A stretch of 64,000 nucleotides of DNA from Naematelia aurantialba (GCA_021527695.1 JAKFAO010000006.1:1709128-1773127), one strand, 5' to 3'; counted from the first letter of the stretch, positions 11,654-23,974 are shown. Numbers and translations are program-made. Notes: generated from the sequence alone by a model not told the origin.

Positions 11654-11730
11654 GTGTATACTGGTTTATGACGGATTTCCAAAATCAGACTGGGATTTTG
11701 TGTATGCAAACCGAGATTAATTGCACATGC

Positions 11731-11739
11731 CTTAAGTTG
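11731..11739. repeat. right copy of candidate 9-bp target-site duplication
   Basis: CTTAAGTTG, matching 914-922 in direct orientation. See the left copy for caveats. Confidence 0.5.
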
Positions 11740-11764
11740 CAGGATAAGGTCGGAACTGTGCTGG

Positions 11765-11832
11765 AACTGCCTTCCAGTCGTTGGGAGCTCTGTTCCGTAA
11801 CTGCCTTCCAGTCGTTGGGAGCTCTGTTCCGT
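11765..11832. repeat. 34-bp tandem duplication
   Basis: Two exact adjacent copies of a 34-bp unit (11765-11798 and 11799-11832), just outside the mobile element and about 160-225 bp upstream of the permease start. Probably a local replication-slippage duplication within the permease promoter. Confidence 0.85.
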
Positions 11833-11989
11833 ATGCCCAAATTAAATTGGTCGACCCTCAGTCGGCTTCACGGCAGCATGTGCAAGCGAAGGGCGGCGAC
11901 AATCCTTATAGCTAGCCTTGGGAAAGCAGCATGCTGTAGCACCCTCTTCGACTGGTACTCGCCTCTATCGTCTCCAGAGTACTCGCATC

Positions 11990-14098
11990 ATGGCGCCAGA
12001 ACCGGAGTACCAGTCTGATGAAAAGAATCTCGGATTCGAAGACACCGCTGTGGCCGTGAACGATGTCTACAGCTCGGGTCCTGGCGATGACTTTGACTAC
12101 AACTACACCCCAGAGCAGGTCGAAGCATACCATCTCGACCCGGCGGTGGCTCGGCAAGTCACACGCAAGATGGATCTCCGCATTATGCCGCTGTGCTTCT
12201 GCATGTACCTGTTCTCGGCACTGGACCGTGGCAACATTTCGAACGCCAAGACGGATGGCATGGAGACGGATCTACACCTCGTTGGCAATCAGTACAACAT
12301 GATCTTGACCGCCATTTCCGTCACGTCAGTACTCTCTGCTGGCGCCTCGACAGGAGCTGATGGCGTCCCAGGTTCGCAACATGCGCTGTTGCTGGCGGCT
12401 TCCTCACTAGAAGGTTCGGACCCAAACGTATGCTGCCTTTGTATATGATGGGATGGGGAACTAGTGAGCATGCTCGTTCCACCGATGACTCTTCGCTGAT
12501 AGCAAACCCAGTGGCTATGATCAACGCAGCAGTGAAGAACTATGGCGGTGCTGTCGCTGTTCGATTCTTCCTGGGAATGGTGTGTTTCTCACATCCAAAG
12601 TGTCTTCTTGATCACAGACTGATGATGCACGTAGTTTGAAGGATTCTTCGGTCCATCCGTCACGTAAGGCTATCACCTGGAGTTTTATCACCATTCTGAT
12701 CCTTCTGTAGCATCTACTTGACCTCGTTTTATACTCGAGGAGAGCTGGCCAAACGCATGGCCATATACTACTCGAGCTCAGCGTGGGTACCAAACTATGC
12801 AAGGAGCGAGTTTGCTGATGTGGTGGTGCAGTTTCAGCGGTGCTTTCTCCGGCCTGCTCGCTTACGGGTACGTGGAGGGCCCTCTTGCCACCATCGACCT
12901 TGGCTCACCTCATCCATAGTATCTTCCAAGCGAAGACACAACTTGCTGGCTGGCAGATTCTGTTCTTGAGTGCGTCATTACGCCATTCCACCCAACCAGT
13001 CTGATGTACACTATAGTCGAGGGAGGGTTGACTCTTTTGGTTGCCATGATTGCCGTGTGAGTCCAGTCTGTAGAAGTGCGGCAAGTAGGCTGAAGAATCG
13101 ACAGTTTCTTCCTGCCAGGCTACCCCCGCTACTGCAAGTTCTTGACCCATGAGCAGAAAGAAGCAGCAACTATGCGCCTGTTGAGTAAGTTCTTCGTGCG
13201 GCCATGTTCGCACGTCGCTCAAAGCTCCTTTAGAGGATGCCTCGAAGCGTGTCAACGCGCCTTTTAACGGCAAGGAATTCCTTATGCCTCTCAAGCAAAA
13301 GAAGCTTTACGTCTTTGCGTTGTACGCCCTATGCTACGGCACAGCGTCGTCAACGGCTACAACATTCCTGGCACAAATCATAAGCCGATGGGGTCTCAGC
13401 ACCGTCGACACCAACTGTGAGTGCCACCGAGTCTGGCGAGACTAAGAGCCCAGTGTATACTGTCGGCCCAAACTTGGTCGGCATGGCCTGGCTGCTACTC
13501 AACTGTTATGCGTCCGACTACTTCCGCCAGCGCTCGTGGTTCCTCGTCGGCGCCGCGGCTACCACCATGACTGGCAGTATCATCCTCGTGGCAATTCCCA
13601 TCACCTCACTTCGTCCGGGGTATTTTGCTTGTTACCTGATCTCGATGGGAGCGTTCATCCCGACATGCTTGTTCCACTCCTGGCACAACAATAATGATCC
13701 GAGCGAGATGGGCCGAGCGTTCCGAACGTGTGTACTTTCAAGCACGATACGCGGTTGCATGCTGATCCACCTTGCAGTGGATTTTTGACATTCTGCGCAA
13801 ACGCAGGCTCTCTGATCAGTTCCAACATATTCCTCGACTCTGATGCGCCAAAATACACCCATGCGCTCATCGCCTCTGCGTGTCTGCAAGTCCTCGCCAT
13901 CATCATCCTTCTCTCTGTGCGCCTTTACATGGTCCTCGACAATCGCAAGCGCAACAAGGTGCAGGGCGTCAACTGGGTGAGTCATTCTGGTAACCTGGCT
14001 CTGCGATCCCCGCTCATGGCTCGCAGACCTCGATCGATGTGCCGACTGCGGACCTCCAGGACGGACCTGCGAACCCAAGTTTCCGCCACTTTTTGTAG
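11990..14098 (+). CDS. MFS permease, anion:cation symporter (allantoate/nicotinate permease type)
   Basis: Hand-joining gives 13 exons that read through to TAG at 14096-14098 with no break. Matching landmarks of the Dal5/ACS group: MPLCFCMYLFSALDRGNISN (first membrane helix), TRRFGPKRMLPLYMMGWG, INAAVKNYGGAVAVRFFLGM, YTRGELAKRMAIYYSSSA, FFLPGYPRYCKFLTHEQK and a C-terminal half with NLVGMAWLLLNCYASDYF. Predicted plasma-membrane transporter for a small organic anion such as allantoate, ureidosuccinate or a vitamin; the ligand cannot be read from sequence. A Zn2Cys6 regulator follows 420 bp downstream on the same strand and may control it. Its 5' flank ends at the mobile element 250 bp upstream. 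Confidence 0.85.
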
Positions 14099-14520
14099 TC
14101 TCTTCGTCTGCGAGATTCATCTTGGAATATATCGACCGTACCGTTTGACTTGACGAATTGTCTCCAAGCCCAGTGATCTATAAATGTATGCCATGCCTAT
14201 CTACGCCTTTCACGGCGCAGAACGCCGGAGTCTTGTTCCATGGATTTAGGTTATCAGTATAGACAGTTGGAGGCAGCCACGAGAATGTGCTGCCAGAGGA
14301 GCAGGACAGTAGCGCGCCTGCAGGTATTGGTGAACTTGATTCGCACCAGAGCGAGCGGGTCAGTGAAGGACCAGGCTCAGTACTGGTCGAGCTGGCCAAA
14401 ACATAAAGCTATCATGTACAGGAGGGGTGGTGCGACCCTGATAAACCCTTATCTGAACCATTTGTCGCTGGTGAGATATTGCGCGACTTGAGCAATCACT
14501 CTTCAGCGTCTTGCACCGAT
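14099..14520. other. intergenic between permease and regulator
   Basis: 422 bp without a convincing ORF; contains the 3' region of the permease and the upstream region of the regulator gene. Confidence 0.6.
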
Positions 14521-17160
14521 ATGCATACGCCCTCGGATGGCAGTCCCGGCACCAGTGAGCATGCGGTGAAGAAGCGCAAAAAGTACATTTCCCGAGCATG
14601 TACTGTCTGCCGACGCAGGTGAGTGCCGCGCGCTGTCGGTCCCTGACAGCACTAGGCGAACGAGGTGTAATGGGCAGCCTCGGTGTCAGACGTGCACGAC
14701 ATACGACGAGGAATGCATCTATGACCCTGACCATGACGGGCGCAAGCCGGCGACCAAGCAGTACGTCGAGGCGTTGGTCAATCGCGTCAGGCAGCTCGAA
14801 GAGATGCTGGCGATGCGGCCCGAGAGCGGGACTCTCTCTCTCGCCAACGCGACCAGCAGTTCCGGGCATGTCCTGGGCCCAATCTCCGCCTCGGGCGTGC
14901 TCAGGGTACGCTTGAAGATCGAGCGATATCATCTGACGATAGGTCGAAAATGATTCCCTCACGCACCACGGCCCATCGTCCGCGTACATGCTCCTCCCAG
15001 ATAGTGCAGGACACAAGCGTGGCGAGGACATCAAGAGCCAGCCCGCTTCGTCCTCGCTCTATCCTGCGAGCACGATCCAGGATGCTTTTGGTGCCCTAGC
15101 CCACTACGACATTGCGTCTGTCGCGTGGAATCGCCATCTCCCGCCGAATGTCATTCCCAACGCCCAAGTCCACGAGGAGGTCCTGGACATATTCTTTGCG
15201 TGAGTAACTGTGGCCCTCCTCCGTTCTCCAATGCCTTTTGCACACAGCAAACGTACGAGCTTATCCTCAGTTACCTCAACGACTGGTGCCGACCGGTCGA
15301 GGAGGCAGAATTCCTTGCTGGCCTCTATGCGAGCGTGACCTCGCCGGAACCCCTCGCTCGAAATGCGCAGTATTCTCCCCTCTTGCACAATGCGATCCTG
15401 GCCCTGGCCATCTCCCGTTGTCCCCATCTTTTCACTAGTCCAAATGAAAACGAGCTGCCGAGTACGGCGGGCATGGCGGCTGCTGCCTTTGCTCAGAGAG
15501 CGAGGTGGTTGTTCGAGGAGGAAGCCATCAAACCGATGGTTAGCACTGCAAAGGGCCTCGGCCTCCTGGGATCCTACCATTCGTTGGCTGGTTCTCTGTC
15601 GATAGGATGGTTCTATGAGAGTATGGGGGTCCGGATGGCACAAACCAGTGCGTGTATACGCTAATACAGCCCACCAGGCGCCCCACTGATTCGGCATGCA
15701 GTGGGACTAAACGCCGACTGCTCCAGCCTAGTGGCTCGAGGTGTCATCTCCCCCGAAATGAGGACCATACGAGACCGCGCTCTGTGGACTGCATACATGC
15801 AGGACCAGTGAGTCTACCCCATGTGAAGATTCGCTCGTTGAGTCGGTTTAGGTTGTGGGCACTGTTCATTGGTCGCACGCAGAACATCACGCAAGACGAC
15901 TTTGAGACGCCGCTTCCTCCCATCGATCCTGCGGTAGACGCCCAACCTTGGCTGAACCATATCGAGCGCCGTGCTCGCCGTCAAGGGAGGCCGTGGACCT
16001 CATCATCCCTCTCCTGGGCCAGCACGACCTTTCGCTGGACCTGTCATCTCATGCTTCTTGCCGACAGGCTGCATCAGGCCTTGTGAGTGATAGCTAGAGC
16101 CTCAGCCTGACCGTCAGGTACCGCATGCGGTCGCGACATAATGAGATTGTTCGGCAAAGCGTTGTGTCCCAGCTCCAGTGAGTCGGGAGTTGTCACACTG
16201 CTCACATCAGCCTGGAGCTCGGAACTTGGCTCATAGATCTTCCGTCTCCACTACGGGTCGACTCCTCTCGGTCTTCGGCACCTCCACCACATATCATCAT
16301 GATGCATTCCATTCATCGGTACCTCCAAATTCTACTTCATCGACCGAAATACACACAACCACAAGCCGCCGGCGATACCAACAGGGACCTCGCGGTGAGA
16401 ACTTGCAATGTTGCAGCGTGAGTCCTTCTGTGTCGGCCACGAACTGACTGAAAGTGTCGAGATCCTTCACCTCCTCGAGATGTACGACCACTGCGCCGGG
16501 CTTCGATATGCCAGCACCGGCCTAATCAATGTCTGCTTTGCCGCTGGGACGATTCATCTGCTTGACCTCGTCCAGTCTGAGAAAACATCAGGACCGAGCA
16601 TGTCAAGAATCCTCCAATGCATCGACAGTCTCGGCAGGATGTCGTGGCCCTCTGCCTTGGCTGGCGCAGATATTCTAAGACATATGCTGGAAGAATGGAT
16701 CCCATCAAGCGTCCCAAGGCTGGCACCAACCCGGTCTCCGTCGCCTCCCCGCAACGCCGGCCCGGAGCTACTGGCAGGCCACGCAGCGCCAAAAACTGCA
16801 GACCAGAGCTCAGATGGCGAGCGGTTCCTCGCTCGTCTGGGCTGGATGCCGCCCATCGAGAATCCAGCTCCAAGTGCCGACTTTCAAGCCCCACCAGTCC
16901 CTGCCATGGAGGCACAAGCCGCGTGGAACGATTTCGGGGAACCACTCGACATGCAGGGATTCCAACTTGCACCATTCGCAATGCATGATTGGGGCACCTC
17001 ACAAAATGGACTGGCGGACGCGTCAGGCCTGGACCGTGGGTACCTCTCACGCTTTGTGAGGGAATGTCTCGTTGACGAGGATAGCACTGGAATTGCGTTG
17101 GATGTAGGATTCGACGAGGCGTTGCTGGGATCAAAGAGGAACAACAGAACCGGGGTTTGA
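14521..17160 (+). CDS. Zn(II)2Cys6 transcription factor with fungal-specific TF domain
   Basis: Nine exons can be joined to TGA at 17160. The binuclear cluster reads CTVCRRRRTRC then NGQPRCQTCTTYDEEC (CX2CX6CX5CX2CX6C) and is split by an intron after the third Arg of the RRRR run. A coiled dimerisation stretch follows (KQYVEALVNRVRQLEEML). The middle-homology region includes EVLDIFFAYLNDWCRPVEEA, AQTMGLNADC, and LWALFIGRTQNITQDDFETP, typical of the fungal_trans domain. Nuclear DNA-binding regulator expected to recognise CGG triplets. Position just downstream of an ACS-type permease suggests a pathway-specific role, but no target is proven. Confidence 0.88.
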
Positions 17161-17459
17161 TAGATGCACTGGTGTCATGAATGCGCATGGCGTAGACCTC
17201 TCGCTTCTCCGATGACAATTGACAAGCACGTTCATGTCGTGCTGCTTTGAGAGGTGAGATCCTCGGCGAGTCTCATGCCCAGATCATTGCTGGTATGACT
17301 CTTGCAGGGTCCCTCCGTCGTGGGTCCGGGAGTCCGCTTGATGGGTGGAGTAGTTGCCTTCGCAGTCCAGTCCATGGACTCTCGACGTAGGGTGCTGCTG
17401 AGAAATGGCTAGTCAATTAGTCAATGTGGAAGCGGCTGTCATGCATGAACTCACTGCTT

Positions 17460-19362
17460 TCAACGTTCACTGTTGATTGGCCGTCCTCTCTCGGCTTCCT
17501 CCTTCATTGCAGTCCTTTCCTCTTCATCTTCACCCTCCTCCCACTTTACGGCATATAGCGGCTCTCTGCCATCTATCTCGCAGGCGCACAGATGGTGGAG
17601 TGGGGCTTCACTTGGCAAGACACTCTGCCCGGCGCATAATGGACATGCCTGACTTCCTGGGTCGAATGATTTCTTCTCAGGATCTCCCATCGGCTTGTCG
17701 TGCTTCACGTGGGGCGCTGTGTTGCGTGGACACGATGTACACAGATTCCTAAGCGGACTTAGATGACAGATGGGACAAGGTAGGTTCGCATTAATTCGAC
17801 CCCTATCGCTGACGTCTTGCCGGCGGCGCAGGCTTTCGACAAAGCCTGTAGAATCCGTCGGGGAATCAGCCTGACGTTAAGCCACGACACGGTACTCACA
17901 AGAAGGAAGGCCAATGATATTCGATATGAGAACACACTGTTCATGTATTAGTCATCTGTCTCTCGAGCAATTGGCGCATACCGAAGGAAGGACGACGTCA
18001 AGTGTCCTCTTCATCGCGCGTAACTCTCCATGACCGGGAAGTGCCATGCGCTGGCCATCGGCACATTCTCCGTGCACCGAGTAGAATAACTCGTAGATCA
18101 CAGTGTGAGAGTCGCGTATTGGGATAGTCACCCTGCATGGGTTAGCAGGCACCCTTCAGGCCGGCTCTCACCCTGGCAATTTGGCTCCCGGTAGAGTCGT
18201 TGGCCGGATCTGCATACAATCGGGAAGCTTGCCTAACAGCTCAACTTTGTAGTCTCCCTTGTCTCTTCCACCTGCTTCAGTACCTCGCCACAAAGCCGGC
18301 GTCTCTTGACCTGGATGCTCGCGTCCTGCTGGCGGTATTTTGCCGTGCTCAAGGATATTGAAGTAAGTCGTGGTGGTGACGCTTTTGCCGGTAGTTGGCG
18401 GTGTGACGACAGCTGTAGCGCGTAGTCGAATCCGAAGCGCAAACAAGGTAGCACGCGGCGAGAGGCCCAGACACCACAATCGGAGTGGAAAGAGGCAGCT
18501 CACACACCACTGCAATTCAGTGACTGAGGGACCCAAGTCCAGCTCACCTCGTTGACTCGAACCCGGACCTCGCAAGAACCAAAACTCGGCAGATCCTGCA
18601 CAAAGTGGTCGTCAAACTCATTTACACCGCCCAACATGTTTGGATTGTGTGCGATCGAGATACGCCTCTCAACCTGAATGGACCCCGACAGCCACTCTTC
18701 CTCTGATTCCTCTGTGACCGATTCACAATAGGATGGTATCGGTATCGACATCGAAGAGCCTCCTGAGTTTGTGGTGAGATGTTCAAGTGAGCGTGGCGAA
18801 GCCTTGGAAAGGGGTGAGGAGACATGCGAGGAAGTTTGTAGTGGCGCCGTTGCAGCACGTCCTTCGATCGTAGCTACGAGCCAGTACCTCAGGTGCCCGA
18901 GCTCGTGATCACCATGTCGAGCCATACACAAAGGGACGATCAAGGTGAACTCGAACCTCAATATCAGTCAAGCAGCTCGACGCAATCGTCTCACCTTTGC
19001 GATCCAGGCTGGAGCAAGATGCCCTGGGTACCACCGTGTATCTCCGTCTTGAGTTCAAAGCAGACCACACAACCCTTCTCTCGGCGCCGTTCCCTGTCCA
19101 TATCTGTCCGTCGAGCCTCGAGATGAACCTCGACTCGCTGGCATCGCTTCGCAGCGCCCGGGGGCACCTTGACCTCGAGCTCCCCAGAGAAGATCACGTC
19201 ATCAGTAGGTCCGTCTGCCAGAGGATCCAATGGGTTCATGAATATGACTCCAAAAGAGGGCACATGCAGAGCGAGCCTGAGCGACGAGCGGCCTGGCGAG
19301 GTTGGCGGAGACGCATTGTGTGAGTTGGCTCGTGTCGGGGAGAGTAATCTCAAGAAGGACAT
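17460..19362 (-). CDS. arrestin-like protein with C-terminal Cys-rich (possible zinc) segment
   Basis: Minus-strand gene of several exons. The first exon (to about 18995) gives an arrestin N-like sheet with SGELEVKVPPGAAKRCQRV and LEARRTD; the next has FEFTLIVPL...LGHLRYWLVATIEG, a hallmark of alpha-arrestins and related trafficking adaptors. Then comes an acidic/Ser-rich linker and a second sheet-like region (CRVTIPIRDSHTVIYELFY). The last exon reads openly to TGA at 17460 and contains PCPICHLSPLRNLCTSCP, ACPLCAG and CACE, that is, paired CxxC motifs, followed by an acidic Glu-rich tail. Alpha-arrestins recruit Rsp5-type ubiquitin ligases to membrane transporters; I see no clear PPxY motif in what I joined. 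The Cys-rich tail is not usual for the family. Internal exon joins are approximate. Confidence 0.65.
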
Positions 19363-19546
19363 GAGAGATGAATGCAATCAAAGTGCAAAGCAACTCAAAA
19401 GCTTGCGTCGTGCAACGTCACCGTGGCACTCGACCCTACGGCGGACCAGGATCTTGCCGCGATCTCCCAACACTCTACCCTATTGCAATATAAATGGACT
19501 ACTCTGAGGGCTTGGCACTCTTCTCGTGCACATGCCCATCTTCCCT

Positions 19547-21984
19547 TCATACTGTCAATCCAAGATCCTTGAGAAACGCCCACTCCTGGCCAGGGTCCAT
19601 CAAAGCATTCAGCATTTCGTCAATCCCCACACTCGGCTCGCTGTCGACCGTCACTTTGTACTGATCGAGGGTAGCAAGGGCGTTGTTCACAATCGTCCTA
19701 TACTGTGTTGCTGGGTGGTGTGCAGCACCTTGACATACACCCTCGAATAAGGACAGAGCACAGGAGATAATGCGGTGAAGTCGGGAAGTTTCGGCGACGG
19801 GGGGCGGTGGCTCGATTCTAATGAAAGGCAGAGGGGTGAGGTTGGCTGAACGGGAGTGAGCCGTAAGTTCTTGTAAGATATTTACCATCAATGCACCCGC
19901 GCTCGTAGAGCAAGACGAGGAAGACGGCCGCATAAGCGTGTGTGATCCAGTACGCATCGATCGCAAACATGAAGGACGACCTAACGACATTTAGCTTTTC
20001 AACGACGAGCACGCTTACAGTGCGGTGAAGTTGAGATTGTAGCCAGGACCGCCTCGTCTAATCTCCCTCTCCGGTCTCTCAGAATAGGCTTCAGATGTAT
20101 ACTGCCACAGGAGGCCAAACGCTGCATCCACGCCGGTAGCCAACGCGGCTGGAGTACGGGTCGGTCTGCCCTTGGGCTGATCCCCCAGCGCTGCGCCGAT
20201 TGGGATAGCATTGAGAGCTAGTCGATACCATCGAAGCGCAGTGAACGGCATCTCTTGACGAAAGGTAGCTGTACTGGTTAGCAGAAGAGTTTGAAGGTTT
20301 CATCATCTCACGTATGGTTGGTTTAAGAATGGCAGACCAACGATCAGCCCAGTCATCAAGATTCGTATTGACCACCTTCAGTGTGATTCCATCCAGCGAA
20401 CGAAGGGATGTATCGCCACAGGACACCGAGGCGAGCTGTACAATAGAGACCAGCTCAGCCAGGCCGGCGAGTCTCAGATCACCGGTCTGGGCGGAAGGAT
20501 GGGAGCCAAACGCCCTAGAAATATGTGTTGGTGGGGAAGTGAGACTTGCGGGTAGACCAGCCGTGAGAGTGAGGCTGGAGGAATAAGCAGCACTCGCGGT
20601 ATCAGCTCACTGTCGGTCAATAGACACCAGGTTCAGCCAGATTCGCATTCTCGCCAGCTGTTCCTCGCCTAGATGAGGATCTGTGAAGGCTACATCCCCC
20701 CAGCGATCCAGACCAATATGCCTTGCGAGTCGGGTTGCCAGACCAATCATGATCCAGGCGTATGCGTCGTTGAATCGGCTCTTCGGACTGAGAGAGGCAT
20801 CGGACCCTCCACGGTCGGACCAGTCGAGAGCCGGCCATTGAATGGAGAGGAGTATCGCTTGGACGACTTCGAGGGAGAAGTCGGATGCAGAAGTATGCAG
20901 GATGAGCTGATATATGTGCTCGTCGAAAATGGATACGAGTTCGGAGTATCGGGGATGCAGCCAGTTGAGATTACTTTGGTTTCTACGACCTTGTTTAGTA
21001 GTACCTCGAGCAGTGACTCACGGATCATCGATAGCCCAGTATCGGGCACCGATCAGGCATATAGAGGTAAAAAGGAGCAGACTCCGACTCCGTACATCGC
21101 TCGCAAGCCGCTGCGTGCTGATACTGGAGCATGGGGCGAGTTCATGACAGGCAGAGAAGAAGCTGCCAATACGTCAGCGCGAATTCCGGGTCTGACCTAC
21201 ACATCAAACAGCCTTTGAGCGTCCTGGGAGCTAATGATACCTCGCATAACGGGGTCCAATCTCGCTGCTTGATCATCCGCAAAGTCCATTGACTCCAGAA
21301 AGACAGTCTGGCCTCCACGTCTAGCACCGGTTGTGCTTAAAGGTCGGCTAGATGGGTAGAGGGTCCGGAGAGTAGCCATTGGTGCTCTGAACAGGGCCCC
21401 ATTGCTGCCTTGGGACAAGGATGCGTGTTGTGGACTGACCGACGCGATCGGAAGGATGGCCGCATCAAACTCTTGTATGATGTCCGTGTCTCGAGTCTGA
21501 TGGGTGAAGGTCGAGCTGCTTTCTCGTCAGCAGACAGTCGCCATGGGAGGAAGCATTCGGTCGTACTCTTTGACATGGCTAGCACTCTGATATCTGGGAA
21601 AGACGTTCGCGCTGGACTCGAGCCGTGTGATGCGAACGACTGCCGAAGCAAGACTGTTGAATCAGCAAGAAACTTATAGCACTGAACCTACGAGTTCTGC
21701 AGGCTAGCCACCTCCTCTTCTAATCGCCGGATTGCCTGCTGAGGATCCACCTTGTCCCCCTCCTCATTCCTCTGAGGAGGTTCTATGAGAAAGCTGCACT
21801 GCTTGCCCACTCTTTCACATCGCTCGCATGGAATTCTCATTCCATCGCACCGCTGCTTCCGACGACGACATTGAATACAAGCTTTGGTAGAACGTCGCCG
21901 AGGATACGGGTCGGGCGATGGTGACGGTGATGGCGATGTGATCTCTGATCGGACCGGCAGCCTTGCTTCCGTCAGCCTCTGCAT
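19547..21984 (-). CDS. Zn(II)2Cys6 transcription factor with fungal-specific TF domain
   Basis: Start at ATG 21982-21984; a short GTGAGC...CAG intron may lie in the leader just upstream. The cluster is CIQCRRRKQRC then DGMRIPCERCERVGKQC (CX2CX6CX6CX2CX6C), with an acidic/Leu coiled stretch IRRLEEEVASLQ after it. Further exons give SMDFADDQAARLDPVMRGII, LLLFTSICLIGARYWAIDDP, NDAYAWIMIGLATRLAGHIG and MDPGQEWAFLKDLGLTV at the C-terminus, matching fungal_trans-type regulators. It sits next to a deacetylase/lyase gene pair whose shared promoter has a CGG-N9-CCG palindrome, making it a plausible regulator of that pair. Exon joins in the middle are approximate. Confidence 0.82.
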
Positions 21985-22224
21985 CTGTATATGCTTGTGC
22001 GTCAGAGCGAGGCTCACCCTACATCTAAGATCATGTCGTCACTCATAGCCGGAGTTGTTGATCCCCCTAGAGTTGCTGCACAAGGAGGAACGGAGGAAAC
22101 ACAGCAAGGAGAGAGTTGTAAAAATCAAGTAGAGCAAGTTGGCTGTTGTCTCTCTAACATGCCCTAACATGCTCGCTTTCTCGAGTTCATGCTCGCTGCT
22201 TCTCACTCGACACCGACGCATGCA

Positions 22225-23446
22225 TCAAGGCTTGTACGGGAATCTATTGGTCCAGTGATCGGCAATCTCCTCTCTCGTTGCATACCATACCCCTTCATGC
22301 TTCTTGACGTGCTCAAAGAATTTGCGCAATCCCGCCAAGCGACCCGGCCGTCCAACCATACGACAGTGTAACCCAATGGACAGCATCTTTGGCTTGCCCT
22401 CGTGGCCCTCCTTGTACAGCTCGTCAAACGCCCCAATGAGGTAGGAGGCAAAGTTGTCCGGAGAGAGAAAGGCGTTGTGATCGCCGTCTTTATAGTCATT
22501 CGTATCGAGGCTGCCATTCAGACACGCTTCATAAGCCCTTTACTCACGCATAGGGAACCATGAGCAGACCGTCATTCGAGCTGCTACCCGGCGAAGCAAC
22601 CCAGTGTGGGAGGTCGTCGCTGTAGTCATCGCTGTAATACTTCAATGGCAGGCCCAGCTCCCTGTAGGTCTTGACAACGAGCGCTCGGGACCTGACTCCG
22701 GCTTTACTCCCCACCATTCCATAATACCAACCCCTCGGCGGCTTCCCAGTGACCTCGCGGATAGCTTCGCCACATCAGATCGCGGTCTGTTCATGATGAC
22801 TGTCCATCTCACCGTCAATGGCCAACTTGACGTTGTGCACTTCCTGCTCCTCTGTCCAGCTGCTTCGATCGACCCATCGCCAACCATGACTTTTTGAGGT
22901 GAGTGACGACAGCATAAAACTTGTCGCAACTCACCTCGCTACCTCGTGCCCATCCTCCACGAGACGCTTTCCGACTTCTGGATTTTGCAAGCATGCCATC
23001 CCGATCATGTAGCTTGTACACCTTATGTTGTACTCTTTAAGTAGCCTCAAAATCCTCCATACTCCTGCTCGAGACCCATACTGCGCGCTTGAGCTATGAA
23101 GCTGTCGATGAGCCTACCTCATAGAGCGATTCAATGTTGACATTGCGAGTTCCTTCGAGCGAGACACAGCCTGGTCCCAGCTCGCTCGCCAGCCTTTCCG
23201 AAGATTGATCGCCATTCACGAGCGTTGCCTCGGAGCCCTCCTCTACCGCTTGTCAGCACAGGATACATACACTCGGAATGCTGACCGTAGTTCAGAACCA
23301 CTTGAATGGCGATCTTGGCGTCACCTGGCCATTTCGCACTGACCGATCACTCAGCAATGCACGCTCTGACTCGCCAGCAGGCGCCCGACGAACTTGGGGG
23401 GACTGGGGCCGTAGCCAATAAGGTCTCGCGGTCCATAGTCGTCCAT
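22225..23446 (-). CDS. polysaccharide-deacetylase family protein, PuuE/allantoinase type
   Basis: Begins MDDYGPRDLIGYGPSPP, then KWPGDAKIAIQVVLNYEEGS, EATLVNGDQSSERLASELGP and RNVNIESLYE, and ends IGLHCRMVGRPGRLAGLRKF and ATREEIADHWTNRFPYKP before TGA at 22225. This order is that of the PuuE-like NodB-fold hydrolases, which include bacterial allantoinase-type and fungal uncharacterised members. Several short introns interrupt it. The reaction is presumably hydrolysis of a C-N bond, but allantoin as substrate is only a possibility; an ACS-family permease of the allantoate type lies 8 kb away. Divergent from the DHDPS-type gene. Confidence 0.78.
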
Positions 23447-23974
23447 TATCTCTGGTTCGATCAGTCTATGCGATCGCGGGCAAATCGTACAGACAAGAAC
23501 GTTTAGACACGAACACCTGTGGGTGCGCCAATTATGCTCGGTTCCCATCGATGAAGAGTGTATCCGCACCTCCCAAACCTCCCGAACGATCTTTGGGTGG
23601 ACAGTACTCATGGAAAGGACAGATCTTACATGTGGGAAGGAGAGATTCACTTACAGCCAGGACAGATTCACTGGAGCAAATGATGACTGTGCTTTATGGG
23701 GGACAGATGTGCGCCCAGCAAAGGTGGCTTTGCTTTAATTTCAAATATGAGGGAGAGGAATACGTATGGGAATGACAGGAATATACCTGCATGCCATTGG
23801 GTGGTGATAGGACTCGACACTCGAGCGGCAGGAGCGGCTTCTGAAGCCGCTCCAAAGCTGCTGGTCCGTCCCAGAATCCTAAGCGCATCCTGGGGGCGCA
23901 TCCTTGACTTTCCAACCAGAGAGTACTGCATGGAAAAGTAGCATCTTACACCCCCAAGCAGTACTCAGTCAAAC
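23447..23974. promoter_or_regulatory. shared divergent promoter, deacetylase / DHDPS-type lyase
   Basis: 528 bp between two divergent starts, no ORF with family features. Holds the 23-bp palindrome at 23831-23853 listed separately. Confidence 0.6.
23831..23853. promoter_or_regulatory. perfect 23-bp palindrome with CGG-N9-CCG, candidate Zn2Cys6 site
   Basis: Arms GGAGCGGCTTC and GAAGCCGCTCC separated by one T. Inside is CGG (23835-23837), nine bases, CCG (23847-23849), the inverted CGG-triplet geometry bound by dimeric Zn2Cys6 factors. It lies 122 bp upstream of the lyase ATG and 385 bp upstream of the deacetylase ATG. Confidence 0.55.

Larger units (their letters stand above)
923..11730. mobile_element. 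Mutator-like DNA transposon, about 10.8 kb, with two convergent genes
   Basis: The unit is bounded by inverted arrays of about 20-bp subterminal repeats (1045-1144 and 11554-11653), a shared ATAAACCAG word in inverted orientation (933-941 and 11661-11669), and a candidate 9-bp direct duplication outside. Inside are a plus-strand gene (1444-8833) with a MULE transposase fused to USP and ULP1 protease domains, and a minus-strand gene (8990-10792) for a Cys-rich coiled-coil protein; their 3' ends face each other across 156 bp. The exact ends are not certain because I see no long perfect terminal inverted repeat. The element separates an oxidoreductase gene and a permease gene that point away from each other. 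Confidence 0.75.
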
